This document shows positions 35,146 to 43,216 of a DNA stretch of 46,100 nt, piece by piece; positions within the stretch are counted from its first letter, which is position 1, and every line of letters starts with the position of its first letter. The notes below the pieces were generated by a model. That model did no database searches. It saw nothing but the letters and a program-made list of their open reading frames with translations, and was not told the origin of the DNA. Source of the stretch: an uncultured Saprospiraceae bacterium (lineage in GTDB: Bacteria; Bacteroidota; Bacteroidia; Chitinophagales; Saprospiraceae); assembly GCA_938028705.1 (NCBI GenBank), contig CALIZI010000132.1:1-46100 (forward strand). Direction: 5' to 3'. Made by a program: the position numbers and the translations under genes.

Positions 35146-36342
35146 ATGGAAAAATTACGCCTACGTTCCAATCAAAAAATTGAACGGGTTTCAACGGATT
35201 TCAAGCGAGATGAGTTTGAAAAATTCGATTGGACAGTGCGTTTAATGGGCGTAAAGGGAGCGCGAGGCATCGGCAAGACGACCTTATTTTTACAGCATCT
35301 TAAAACTACGTATGGGTTCAGCGAAAAGGCGATTTATTTGTCATTGGATGACCTGTATTTTACCGAAAATAAATTGGTGGATATAGTGGAACAATTCTAT
35401 CGCGAGGGTGGATTGTATTTGTATTTGGATGAAGTACACAAGTATCCGAATTGGGCGATTGAGGTGAAAAATATTTATGATACGTACCCCGATATGCAGA
35501 TATTTTTTACAGGTTCTTCGATGTTGGATATTCAGAAAAGTAAGGCGGATTTGAGTCGTCGTGCAATTATTTTTCCAATGCAAGGCTTGTCGTTTCGGCA
35601 GTTTTTAGCATTAAAATATCAAATCAATATTCCGACATATTCGCTTGCAGATATTTTGGAAAATGCCAACGAAATTATCCAATCTACTGATGCGGATTTC
35701 AAACCTTATCCCTATTTTCGGGAGTATTTGCAACAAGGTTATTATCCGTTTTTTGCAGAAGGAGAAGATTGGTACACAGACCGCGTGGAAGCGATTATGC
35801 GTGTGGTGATTGAATCGGATTTTTTACTATTACACAATATTGATATTAGAAAGATTCGACGGATTTATCAATTATTATTAGCCGTTGCCACTTCTCCACC
35901 GTTTAAACCCAATATTCAAAAAATGAGTGAACGCATTGATATTGATAGAAATACACTTATACAATATATTTATAATCTACAAAATGTTGATATGTTGACC
36001 CTTCTGCGAAGTCCGAGAAAAGGGCTTACATTGATGCAAAAACCTGACAAAATATATTTGGAAAATTCCAATTTGATTTATGCCATTGCACCGCAACAAC
36101 ACGACATCGGTATGGTACGCGAAACATTTGTCATTAATCAACTCAAAGCGGTACACGACATTCATTATGCAGAAAAAGGCGGGGATGTATTGGTAGATGA
36201 AAAATATGTATTTGAAATCGGCGGTCAATCAAAAAAGGGAAAACAAATTGCGAAATTAGATAATGCTTATATCATTGCCGATAATTGGGATTTTAAAACG
36301 GCTAACAAAATTCCGATTTGGCTGCTGGGTTTGTTATATTAA
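35146..36342 (+). CDS. AAA-family ATPase (COG1373-like)
   Basis: 398 residues. Walker A GARGIGKTT (38-46), Walker B LYLYLDEVHKYPNW (about 91-104), sensor FFTGSSML. A winged-helix-like part follows (MSERIDIDRNTLIQYIYNLQNVDML) and then a C-terminal endonuclease-like module (EKGGDVLVDEKYVFEIGGQSKKGKQIAKLDNAYIIADNW). In this family the C-terminal part often carries a PD-(D/E)xK-type fold; the spaced Asp-Glu-x-Lys-like residues here fit loosely. Such ATPases are stand-alone and horizontally transferred; function unknown. Followed by a family E hairpin. Confidence 0.85.
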   Translation: MEKLRLRSNQKIERVSTDFKRDEFEKFDWTVRLMGVKGARGIGKTTLFLQHLKTTYGFSEKAIYLSLDDLYFTENKLVDIVEQFYREGGLYLYLDEVHKYPNWAIEVKNIYDTYPDMQIFFTGSSMLDIQKSKADLSRRAIIFPMQGLSFRQFLALKYQINIPTYSLADILENANEIIQSTDADFKPYPYFREYLQQGYYPFFAEGEDWYTDRVEAIMRVVIESDFLLLHNIDIRKIRRIYQLLLAVATSPPFKPNIQKMSERIDIDRNTLIQYIYNLQNVDMLTLLRSPRKGLTLMQKPDKIYLENSNLIYAIAPQQHDIGMVRETFVINQLKAVHDIHYAEKGGDVLVDEKYVFEIGGQSKKGKQIAKLDNAYIIADNWDFKTANKIPIWLLGLLY

Positions 36343-36385
36343 TTTTTTTTAAATAAAAAAATAAAATCATAATATGAGATTTCGT

Positions 36386-36452
36386 CCGAAAAATTCATCT
36401 AAACTTGTCAGACATTTTAAAAATGTCTGACAAGTTTAGACGAATTTTTCGG
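36386..36452. repeat. Family E inverted repeat, 32-bp arms
   Basis: Arms 36386-36417 and 36421-36452 match except one base; the loop is only a few bases. The inner words CTTGTCAGACATTT match the 24.9-kb copy (CTCGTCAGACATTT), but the outer parts differ. It lies between the ATPase stop and the patatin start, 28 bp before the latter, and would terminate or attenuate. Confidence 0.9.
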
Positions 36453-36480
36453 GTAGATTTGGTTTCTACGAATAAACAAA

Positions 36481-37518
36481 ATGCGAACAAAATACCTACA
36501 CATCAAAGCCGGCAAAAACATCTATGAACGCCTTATGGACAAGGGCTTGCGTGTAGAAGACATTACGGTATTTGCAGGTGCGGCGGGTGGACCAAAATGG
36601 ATTCCACTGTATCATCTTGACAAATATTTGATACAACATTTTCTGAAAAATCATGAGCAGACGATTGATTTTTACGGCACGTCGATAGGGGCTTGGCGGT
36701 CATTGGCATACACACATCCTGAGCCTTTGGCGGCTTTAGACCGCTTGGCAGATGTGTATATCGGGCAGCGATATTCGGTGGATCCGCCTTGGTCGGAAGT
36801 GTCGGCGGGGTGTTACAAAATTGTGTCTGAAACATTGGGTGAAGCAACCCAAGCTATTCTAAATCCCACCAATCGCAAGCTGCATATTGGCGTAACAAGT
36901 ACATCTTTTGAGGCTTCACAACTATCTGAAAATCAGCTTAAAAGAAAGTTTCTAAATGTGGCTATCCGGCAAATTGCATACAGAAAAAGTACCAACAAGC
37001 TCATTCAGCGTGTCACTTATTCTAATGCCGATTCTATCCTAAATGATGACGGTATTACTGCGCGGCACTTACCTTTAAATGAAGAAAATCTACTCCCCGC
37101 CCTACAAGCTAGCGGCGCGATTCCCATGATTATGAATCCGGTACGTATTGACGGGGTGGATTGTTGGGATGGCGGGATGGTGGATTATCATTTGGATTTG
37201 AAATACCAAACGAACGGGCTGGTGTTTCAACCACATTTTTTCAGTTATATCAAGCCGGGGTGGTTTGATAAATATACCCGTTTTCGCTACTCGAAGCATC
37301 ATCACAATACGCTGCTACTCTATCCTTCTGATGAATTTGTGCGTCTGTTGCCCAATCAAAAACTGACCGAAACAAAAGACTTTTACACCTATATGAATGA
37401 TACAGATAAACGAATTGAAGTATGGTTGAAGGCGAAAGAGCTAGGGCGTTTATTGGCAGAGGATTTTGAACGCTTGTTGGATATGGAAGTGTTGCGGGAG
37501 AGTTTGGGGCGGTTTTGA
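36481..37518 (+). CDS. Patatin-like phospholipase
   Basis: 345 residues, no signal peptide. Oxyanion loop GAAGGPKW (33-40), nucleophile elbow GTSIG with Ser68 (66-70), and catalytic dyad Asp in DCWDGGMVDYH (Asp230-Gly-Gly). This is the Ser-Asp dyad of patatin lipid acyl hydrolases. Membrane lipid turnover is likely; a defence role (as in CBASS or other systems) is not supported, as no cyclase or sensor is adjacent. Confidence 0.92.
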   Translation: MRTKYLHIKAGKNIYERLMDKGLRVEDITVFAGAAGGPKWIPLYHLDKYLIQHFLKNHEQTIDFYGTSIGAWRSLAYTHPEPLAALDRLADVYIGQRYSVDPPWSEVSAGCYKIVSETLGEATQAILNPTNRKLHIGVTSTSFEASQLSENQLKRKFLNVAIRQIAYRKSTNKLIQRVTYSNADSILNDDGITARHLPLNEENLLPALQASGAIPMIMNPVRIDGVDCWDGGMVDYHLDLKYQTNGLVFQPHFFSYIKPGWFDKYTRFRYSKHHHNTLLLYPSDEFVRLLPNQKLTETKDFYTYMNDTDKRIEVWLKAKELGRLLAEDFERLLDMEVLRESLGRF

Positions 37519-37519
37519 G

Positions 37520-37738
37520 TTAGGCTGCACTCAACTCAAATCGTAACAACATCAAATCTTCCACTTTGGCAGCAAGAAAAGTAGAAGTCTTTTGCTTCTT
37601 ATCTGTAAATTCCACTTCAAAAATACCTTCATCCCATTGCTCTACAATCGCTCCGACCTGACCTTTTAATAAACCTTTTTCAGGCACATCTTTGATGAGT
37701 GCTACGGTATCTAATAATTTAAAATTAACTGCATTCAT
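37520..37738 (-). CDS. DUF4926 protein
   Basis: 72 residues from ATG 37738 (MNAVNFKLLDTVALIKDVPEKGL). The frame extends nine residues upstream but the family starts here. Contains KGQVGAIVEQWDEGIFEVEFTDKKQKTSTFLAAKVEDLMLL, the conserved SH3-like pattern of DUF4926. Such genes often sit beside toxin or antitoxin-like genes of unknown role; no partner (e.g. DUF6883) is adjacent here. Tail to tail with the patatin gene, one base apart. Confidence 0.8.
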   Translation of the reverse strand: MNAVNFKLLDTVALIKDVPEKGLLKGQVGAIVEQWDEGIFEVEFTDKKQKTSTFLAAKVEDLMLLRFELSAA

Positions 37739-37886
37739 ATTAAAATAATTTATATAATATAGCAAGTTGTCAAACGTGGAATTTCCTCATTATTTCTAAT
37801 AATCCACGCTGTTCTAATTTTAAACAAAAATACAAAATTCGTTTGAAATATTTTGTTTCCAACCCTGTTTTACGATAAAAAATATA

Positions 37887-38465
37887 TCAACGCAAGACCC
37901 AATACTGCTCCACATCCACCGATTCAATAAACATCTCGCCACCACGCTTATATACCCGACCATTGACGATATTTAGTTTCGGATAATCATCGCCCAATTC
38001 TTCAAAACTGATGTCGTAGCTGTCCATATCAATCGAGCCGATGAGGTCTTTGAGTTGCGGTCCCATATTGATGCGACATTTGAAATCATAATCGCCTGCA
38101 TTGGGTGTGATTTCCGTGAAGCGCATCGAAAATATTTTGCTTTCACCCGACTGTGTGTATTTTCCGGTGAAGCGTTTTGCCAATAATTCATCTTCTGTCA
38201 AAGGTGCATTATAGATGCTGTCTATCATATCAAATGTCAGGGCAGTGTATTCGCCATTCGGATGATTGCTCAGGTATTTTCGGTAATAAAATACCGTATT
38301 TTTATCAATCGCCACGTTCCAATCTTTGCGCTCATTTACGGTCAGTTCAGGTGTCTTTTTACTGCCACCAAAATACCATCCACCCAATGCCAATATCACC
38401 AATAATCCGACGATAAGCGCGACACGTCCTTTTCTTAATGTATAAGATGTTTTCCGTTGATTCAT
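37887..38465 (-). CDS. Membrane-anchored hypothetical protein
   Basis: 192 residues. A basic N-terminus is followed by one transmembrane helix (about 15-32: VALIVGLLVILALGGWYFGG) and an extracytoplasmic domain of about 150 residues with alternating beta pattern (FSMRFTEITPNAGDYDFKC, GRVYKRGGEMFIESVDVEQYWVL). I do not recognise a family. Ordinary codon usage and a good ATG support it being real. Repeat D3 begins 50 bp upstream. Confidence 0.7.
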   Translation of the reverse strand: MNQRKTSYTLRKGRVALIVGLLVILALGGWYFGGSKKTPELTVNERKDWNVAIDKNTVFYYRKYLSNHPNGEYTALTFDMIDSIYNAPLTEDELLAKRFTGKYTQSGESKIFSMRFTEITPNAGDYDFKCRINMGPQLKDLIGSIDMDSYDISFEELGDDYPKLNIVNGRVYKRGGEMFIESVDVEQYWVLR

Positions 38466-38514
38466 AATTAATTATGAGGTAAAAATATTTTTAATAAAGA
38501 TTAAAATTGAATGA

Positions 38515-38644
38515 CTCTGTTTACTAAACTTTTCGAGTTTGGTAAACATAAGCGAAGTACAAATATTAGTCATTCCTTGAAAGTCGGTACATTACTTCTC
38601 CGATAGCTATCGGAGACTAAACTTTTTGAAGTTTAGTAAACGGG
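38515..38644 (+). repeat. Family D repeat, copy D3
   Basis: About 130 bp, same orientation as D1/D2. Begins CTCTGTTTACTAAACTTTTC, palindrome CTCCGATAGCTATCGGAG at 38598-38615, ends GAAGTTTAGTAAACGGG. It faces copy D4, only 69 bp away, in opposite orientation. Confidence 0.85.
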
Positions 38645-38660
38645 ATAACCTTGAAAGTTC

Positions 38661-39000
38661 GCTAAAACTCGTCAGACATTTCCAAAATCTAACGATACCA
38701 CACATCTTTAATACTCCGTTTGGTAAACTTCAAAAAGTTTGGTCTCCGATAGCTATCGGAGAAGTAATGCACTGATTTTTAGGTAATTACTAATATTTGT
38801 ACTTCGTTTACGTTTACCAAACTCGAAAAGTTTAGCAAACGGGTTACTTATTTTTTTATTTTATTTAAAATATTTTTAATTTATAAAATACTATTTTTTA
38901 ACAAGATAAAAATATCTAAATAACGTTTATTTTGGAAATATTTGATATTCAAAACTTATGTAGTATCGTTAGATTTCCAAAATGTCTGACGAGTTTTAGC
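38661..39000. repeat. Family E long-span inverted repeat enclosing D4
   Basis: Arms 38661-38698 and 38963-39000 (38 bp; GCTAAAACTCGTCAGACAT ... CTAACGATAC). They are perfect inverted repeats except for a central octamer TTCCAAAA that keeps the same orientation in both arms. The right arm starts right at the stop codon of the gene at 39001. Copy D4 (38714-38843) and about 120 bp of AT-rich DNA lie inside. Confidence 0.85.
38714..38843 (-). repeat. Family D repeat, copy D4 (inverted)
   Basis: 130 bp, reverse orientation to D1-D3: begins CTCCGTTTGGTAAACTTC, palindrome at 38744-38761, ends GTTTAGCAAACGGG. Lies 157 bp downstream (in gene sense) of the DUF457 gene. Confidence 0.85.
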
Positions 39001-40254
39001 TCAAATTCCTTTGCCGCGTTCCCACATATCCCGTATGGCATCGCCGATGCTATCTCCTTCTCCGTCCATAGCTTGTTCGCGCATTTCGCGGTTTTCACTC
39101 ACTTTTAATTGTCCGTCTTTTTTGACCAAATTAAATTTAAACACATATTCCGGTTCTTCATTAGGGTCTTCGTGAACTGCATTTACAGAACCATAACGCA
39201 AATCATTCAACATATAGTTTCCATCGGGCAGTTGAGTAATGCTGTAATAATTATTAGAAAACCACTTCAGCGTTTTTATTTCATACGTATTGCTGTAAGG
39301 TTCAACGAGTTCGTGGTTTTTAGGGATTTTTTTAAACTTAATATAAGGTCGTTTATCATTGATAGAATACATGCCTGTGTAATAGGCATCGGGCGTTTCG
39401 GCAGTGCCATTCCAGAGGACATTATTGAAAATCAGCGGACCTGTGGTGTAGCGCGTGTAAGGGATTTCCGCATGTTGGAGTGAGGCTTCATAAGCCTTAT
39501 TGACCCGAAATTTATTATAGGTACAATACATCATATACAAGCTACTCAATGTAATTCCCAGCCAATTGGCAATGGCACGACGCGGTGTAGCACGGGTCAT
39601 ACAAAAGGCTGCAATCAGGCAAATCAGAAAAGGGAAAGTATAGAGCGGGTCGGCAACCGAAATGACATTGAGTGCTACCCGATAATCGGAAAAAGGCAGA
39701 AAAAGTTGTGTCCCAAAAGCCGTCAGCGAATCGAGCAAGGGATGTGTAAATACGCTCCAGAAAAACATCCACGACCACGCCCGCCAAGTGATGTGTTGCC
39801 CGACATCGCTCCATTTGCGGCTAAAATATCGCCACAATAAAGCCATGACCAATACGCCCAAGCCCAAAATCAAAGAAGCACTCATCAAACCCGGCGCATC
39901 GCCTCTTATTGTGGGCATCATCACCGCCAAAACAAATATCGTCAGGTACAAAGACACCCCGATGCCTGCCATACTACCTTTATACAATCGGGTGCGGTCA
40001 ATGCCATTTTGATAAAATTGATATACGAGCCACCCGAATATCGGCGCAGTAATTATCGCAAATACAATCGAATGACTGAATCCGCGATGAATTGCCAGTG
40101 CATGTATATCATCCGTAAAAAAATTAGCGATAATATCAAGGTCGGGAATCGTACCTGCTACCGCTCCCCACATCATGGCTCTGTTGCCTGCCTTTTTGCC
40201 GAGTACCACCTCGCCTACCGCAGCACCCAAGGTAATTTGTGTCAATGAATCCAT
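39001..40254 (-). CDS. DUF457/YdjM-like metal-dependent membrane hydrolase
   Basis: 417 residues. N-terminal signature MDSLTQITLGAAVGEVVLGKKAGNRAMMWGAVAGTIPDLDIIANFF, with conserved HRGFSHS and a later VFTHPLLDSLTAFG, giving the His/Asp metal-binding pattern of the YdjM/LexA-binding membrane-associated hydrolase family. About six transmembrane helices up to residue 250, then a soluble C-terminal domain of about 160 residues. Role unknown (membrane lipid or stress-linked in relatives). It is bracketed by copies D5 (54 bp upstream) and D4 (157 bp downstream), both pointing the same way as the gene. Confidence 0.9.
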   Translation of the reverse strand: MDSLTQITLGAAVGEVVLGKKAGNRAMMWGAVAGTIPDLDIIANFFTDDIHALAIHRGFSHSIVFAIITAPIFGWLVYQFYQNGIDRTRLYKGSMAGIGVSLYLTIFVLAVMMPTIRGDAPGLMSASLILGLGVLVMALLWRYFSRKWSDVGQHITWRAWSWMFFWSVFTHPLLDSLTAFGTQLFLPFSDYRVALNVISVADPLYTFPFLICLIAAFCMTRATPRRAIANWLGITLSSLYMMYCTYNKFRVNKAYEASLQHAEIPYTRYTTGPLIFNNVLWNGTAETPDAYYTGMYSINDKRPYIKFKKIPKNHELVEPYSNTYEIKTLKWFSNNYYSITQLPDGNYMLNDLRYGSVNAVHEDPNEEPEYVFKFNLVKKDGQLKVSENREMREQAMDGEGDSIGDAIRDMWERGKGI

Positions 40255-40308
40255 TATTTCTTAGTTCGTAAAAATACTGTATTTAGAATGAAAAAAATAT
40301 TTAAAAAA

Positions 40309-40437
40309 TCTGTTTACTAAACTTCAAAGAGTTTAGTCTCCGATAGCTATCGGAGAAGTAAGATTCTGATATTTAGATAGTTACAAATTTTAATGATATG
40401 CTTACGTTTACTAAACTCGAAAAGTTTAGTAAACGAG
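40309..40437 (-). repeat. Family D repeat, copy D5 (inverted)
   Basis: About 129 bp; begins TCTGTTTACTAAACTTCAAA, palindrome at 40338-40355, ends GTTTAGTAAACGAG. Shares the middle word AACTATCTAAATATCAG with D2 when read on the minus strand. Confidence 0.85.
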
Positions 40438-40957
40438 ATACATTATTTTTTATTTTATAATGAAATCGAAAACTATCAACTGTTTTTCTGCGAAATTTAA
40501 ACATAATTATTTAATTCATTTAATATAAATTATTTTAAATTTTATTTATTGTTAAAAATGAATTATTTATAAATACCTTTTATTATAAAATATTTTTTAT
40601 TGAAAAAAATTGTGCTATCTGTATAATCCGTCAAATCTGCGTTCTATTGTCTTTTGGAATTTGGAATTTACCTCGATATACTAACAATTAAAGCCAAAAA
40701 GCGTTGTCCAAATTATTAAATAATGAACTTTTATCCTGCCTTTCTTACATCATAAAATACCGTATTAAAGAAACTTTTTTTTAAAAATATCGTTTAACCG
40801 CTTGATTTCCATTGTCATTCACGAATTATTCCCTGTACCTTCGACGACATATTTTACATTAGCTATATCTTTATTGGCAGATATTTTGTATTTTTGGTAA
40901 GCGAACCCGATAAATCCACCAATTGAAATCATATAACAATATTTTTTAAACTTAGTT
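40438..40957. other. AT-rich intergenic stretch with half ATTCCAA repeat and a possible promoter
   Basis: Very AT-rich (many TTATTTAAAAT words). It contains a half copy TTTTGGAATTTGGAATTTA at 40652-40670 and a -7-like TATTTTTG (40889-40896) 62 bp before the M3 peptidase start. No open frame is convincing. Confidence 0.5.
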
Positions 40958-42655
40958 ATGACATTTACAAAATTTCCATATCAACGACCTGTTCTTGAAA
41001 ATTATAGCGAAGCATTCGTTGCGCTATTAGATACTTTTGCTTATGCCAAAACCTATCCGGCTCAAAGAGCAGCTTATGAACAGATTGCAGAGATGCGTAA
41101 AGAGTTTGAATCCATGAACAATCTTTGTCGCATCCGACATTCTATAAATACGAGCGACAAAACCTACGAGGAAGAAAATACTTTTTTCGACATCAACTAT
41201 CCACAATACGAATCGCTCAATACCCGATTTTACAAGCTGCTCATTGATGCCCGTTTTCGCGACCTATTGGAAGAAGAGTTTGGTTCACAGCTTTTTACCA
41301 TTGCCGAACTCAACCTCAAAACCTTCAAACCTGAAATACTGGCAGGTTTGCGAAACGAAAATTGCCTGAAAAGCGAATACACCAAACTCCGCGCTTCTGC
41401 CAGAATTCAATTCAATGGTGTAGAATATAACCTGTCCTCTATTTTGCCTTTAGAAATTTCCACCGACCGCGATACGCGCAAAGCGGCTTCGGAAGCCAAA
41501 TGGGATTTTTATGTACAAAAATCTGACGCAATAGAAGAAATTTATGATAGCCTTGTCAGGCGCAGACATAATATGGCGGTAGAATTGGGCTACAAAAACT
41601 TCATCGAATTGGGCTATGCTCGTATGCTGCGCTCTGAATATGATGCCAAAGATGTAGCTAATTTTCGTCAGCAAATCCATAAATACGTAGTGCCTATCGC
41701 CTGCGAATTGCGCGAAAGACAAGCCAAACGCATAGGGCTAGATGAATTGAAATATTATGACGAAGGGCTACATTTCAAAACAGGCAATCCAAAACCCAAA
41801 GGTGAGCCGGATTGGATTATCAATAATGCTAAAAAAATGTACGCCGAGTTGTCGGGTGAAACACAGGAATTTTTCAATTTCATGTTGGACAATGAACTCC
41901 TCGACCTCGTCGCCAAAAAAGATAAAGCTCCCGGTGGTTATTGCTCATTTATCAATAAATACAAAGCTCCTTTTATTTTCTCCAATTTCAATGGCACAAG
42001 CGGCGATATAGATGTCCTCACACACGAGGCAGGACACGCTTTTCAAGTCTATTCAAGTCGCAATTTGGGTGTACATGAATATGCTTGGCCCACCTTTGAG
42101 GCTTGCGAAATCCACTCGATGAGTATGGAATTTTTCACCTGGCCTTGGATGTCATCCTTCTTTAAAGAGGATACGGACAAATATAAATTTTTGCATATTT
42201 CTTCTTCGCTCATCTTCCTTTGCTATGGTGCAGCTATTGATGAGTTCCAGCATTTTGTGTACGAAAATCCCAATATCAGCAATGCAGAACGCAATAAAGC
42301 ATGGCGCGATATAGAGAAAAAATATTTGCCTTATCGTGATTACGACGGACATGAGTTTTTGGAAAATGGTGGTTTTTGGCAACGTCAAGGACATTTATTT
42401 TTCACACCATTTTACTACATTGATTACGTCTTGGCTCAAATCTGCGCTTTCCAATTTTGGATTAAAGACCACCAAAACCACGATAAGGCTTGGGATGATT
42501 ATGTCCGGCTTTGTAAGGCAGGTGGCAGTAAGCCTTTCCTCGAATTGGTCAACTTCGCAAATCTGCAATCGCCCTTTGAAGAAGGTTGTATCAAATTAGT
42601 TGTGGGAGATATTAAAACATGGTTGGATAATGTGAGTGACGATAGTTTGGTGTAA
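40958..42655 (+). CDS. M3-family oligoendopeptidase (PepF-like)
   Basis: 565 residues, cytoplasmic. Zinc motif HEAGH (356-360) in GDIDVLTHEAGHAFQVY with the third ligand Glu384 in FEACEIHSMSMEFF. RQGHLFFTPFYYIDYVLAQICAFQFW near the C-terminus gives the substrate-binding Tyr/His block. Length and motifs match the M3 oligoendopeptidase group, which cuts short peptides. Converges on ogt across an ATTCCAA palindrome. Confidence 0.95.
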   Translation: MTFTKFPYQRPVLENYSEAFVALLDTFAYAKTYPAQRAAYEQIAEMRKEFESMNNLCRIRHSINTSDKTYEEENTFFDINYPQYESLNTRFYKLLIDARFRDLLEEEFGSQLFTIAELNLKTFKPEILAGLRNENCLKSEYTKLRASARIQFNGVEYNLSSILPLEISTDRDTRKAASEAKWDFYVQKSDAIEEIYDSLVRRRHNMAVELGYKNFIELGYARMLRSEYDAKDVANFRQQIHKYVVPIACELRERQAKRIGLDELKYYDEGLHFKTGNPKPKGEPDWIINNAKKMYAELSGETQEFFNFMLDNELLDLVAKKDKAPGGYCSFINKYKAPFIFSNFNGTSGDIDVLTHEAGHAFQVYSSRNLGVHEYAWPTFEACEIHSMSMEFFTWPWMSSFFKEDTDKYKFLHISSSLIFLCYGAAIDEFQHFVYENPNISNAERNKAWRDIEKKYLPYRDYDGHEFLENGGFWQRQGHLFFTPFYYIDYVLAQICAFQFWIKDHQNHDKAWDDYVRLCKAGGSKPFLELVNFANLQSPFEEGCIKLVVGDIKTWLDNVSDDSLV

Positions 42656-42660
42656 AATAA

Positions 42661-42720
42661 CAAATTCCAAGCACCAAATTCCAAAACGCAAGAATCTTGG
42701 AATTTGGTGCTTGGAATTTA
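42661..42720. repeat. ATTCCAA-family inverted repeat, perfect 23-bp arms
   Basis: Arms 42662-42684 and 42697-42719 are perfectly complementary (CCAAGCACCAAATTCCAA inside), loop 12 nt. It starts 5 bp after the M3 peptidase stop and its right end forms the ogt stop codon (TAAATTCC). Likely a bidirectional 3' hairpin. Confidence 0.9.
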
Positions 42721-43212
42721 AAATAATGTAGTTTGTTTGCCAAATGCCATTGGATTTTCGAGCATCAATAGGTCTTGCTTGATGTGAATACCGCTACTAT
42801 ATCCGATAAGGCTGCCATTGATACCAATGACGCGATGACAAGGTACGATTATCGGAATCGGATTTTGATTGCAGGCACCACCTATGGCTCGGACGGCTTT
42901 TCTGTCACCGATTTTCATAGCAATTTTGAGATACGACACCGTTTGCCCGTAAGGAATATCCAATAATTCACGCCATACTTCTCTTTGAAAATCTGTGCCG
43001 CGCAAGGTCGTTTTTACGGTAAAAAATGTCCGTTTTTTACAAAAATATTCTTCCAATTGCGCGAAACATTCATCCAGACATGGCGGTACATTACCACGCA
43101 CTGCGTGTGGTGGCATATCATCAAAATACTTGATTTCAGTAACACCTTCCGACGTACTGCCAGTGATTTTCAGCAAGCCAATCGGCGAATCAAACCACGC
43201 TGACTGTATCAT
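42718..43212 (-). CDS. ogt: Methylated-DNA--protein-cysteine methyltransferase
   Basis: 164 residues. Suicide repair of O6-alkylguanine. Active-site motif VPCHRVIG with Cys125. The helix-turn-helix FQREVWRELLDIPYGQTVSYLKIA with the conserved Tyr, and IGGACNQNPIPIIVPCHR, are typical (ACNQNPI for the usual ANNKNPI). Small Ogt type without Ada regulatory domain. It follows ybaB with a 4-bp gap, so the two are probably co-transcribed. Confidence 0.95.
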   Translation of the reverse strand: MIQSAWFDSPIGLLKITGSTSEGVTEIKYFDDMPPHAVRGNVPPCLDECFAQLEEYFCKKRTFFTVKTTLRGTDFQREVWRELLDIPYGQTVSYLKIAMKIGDRKAVRAIGGACNQNPIPIIVPCHRVIGINGSLIGYSSGIHIKQDLLMLENPMAFGKQTTLF

Positions 43213-43216
43213 TGTA

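Noticed and set aside
36481-37518. Patatin plus neighbouring AAA ATPase as a defence system
   Set aside because: No nucleotide cyclase, sensor or known effector partner nearby, and a hairpin separates the two genes.
28899-40437. D repeats as integron attC sites or a CRISPR array
   Set aside because: No GTTRRRY/RYYYAAC boxes, no integrase, no regularly spaced short direct repeats with unique spacers, no cas genes.
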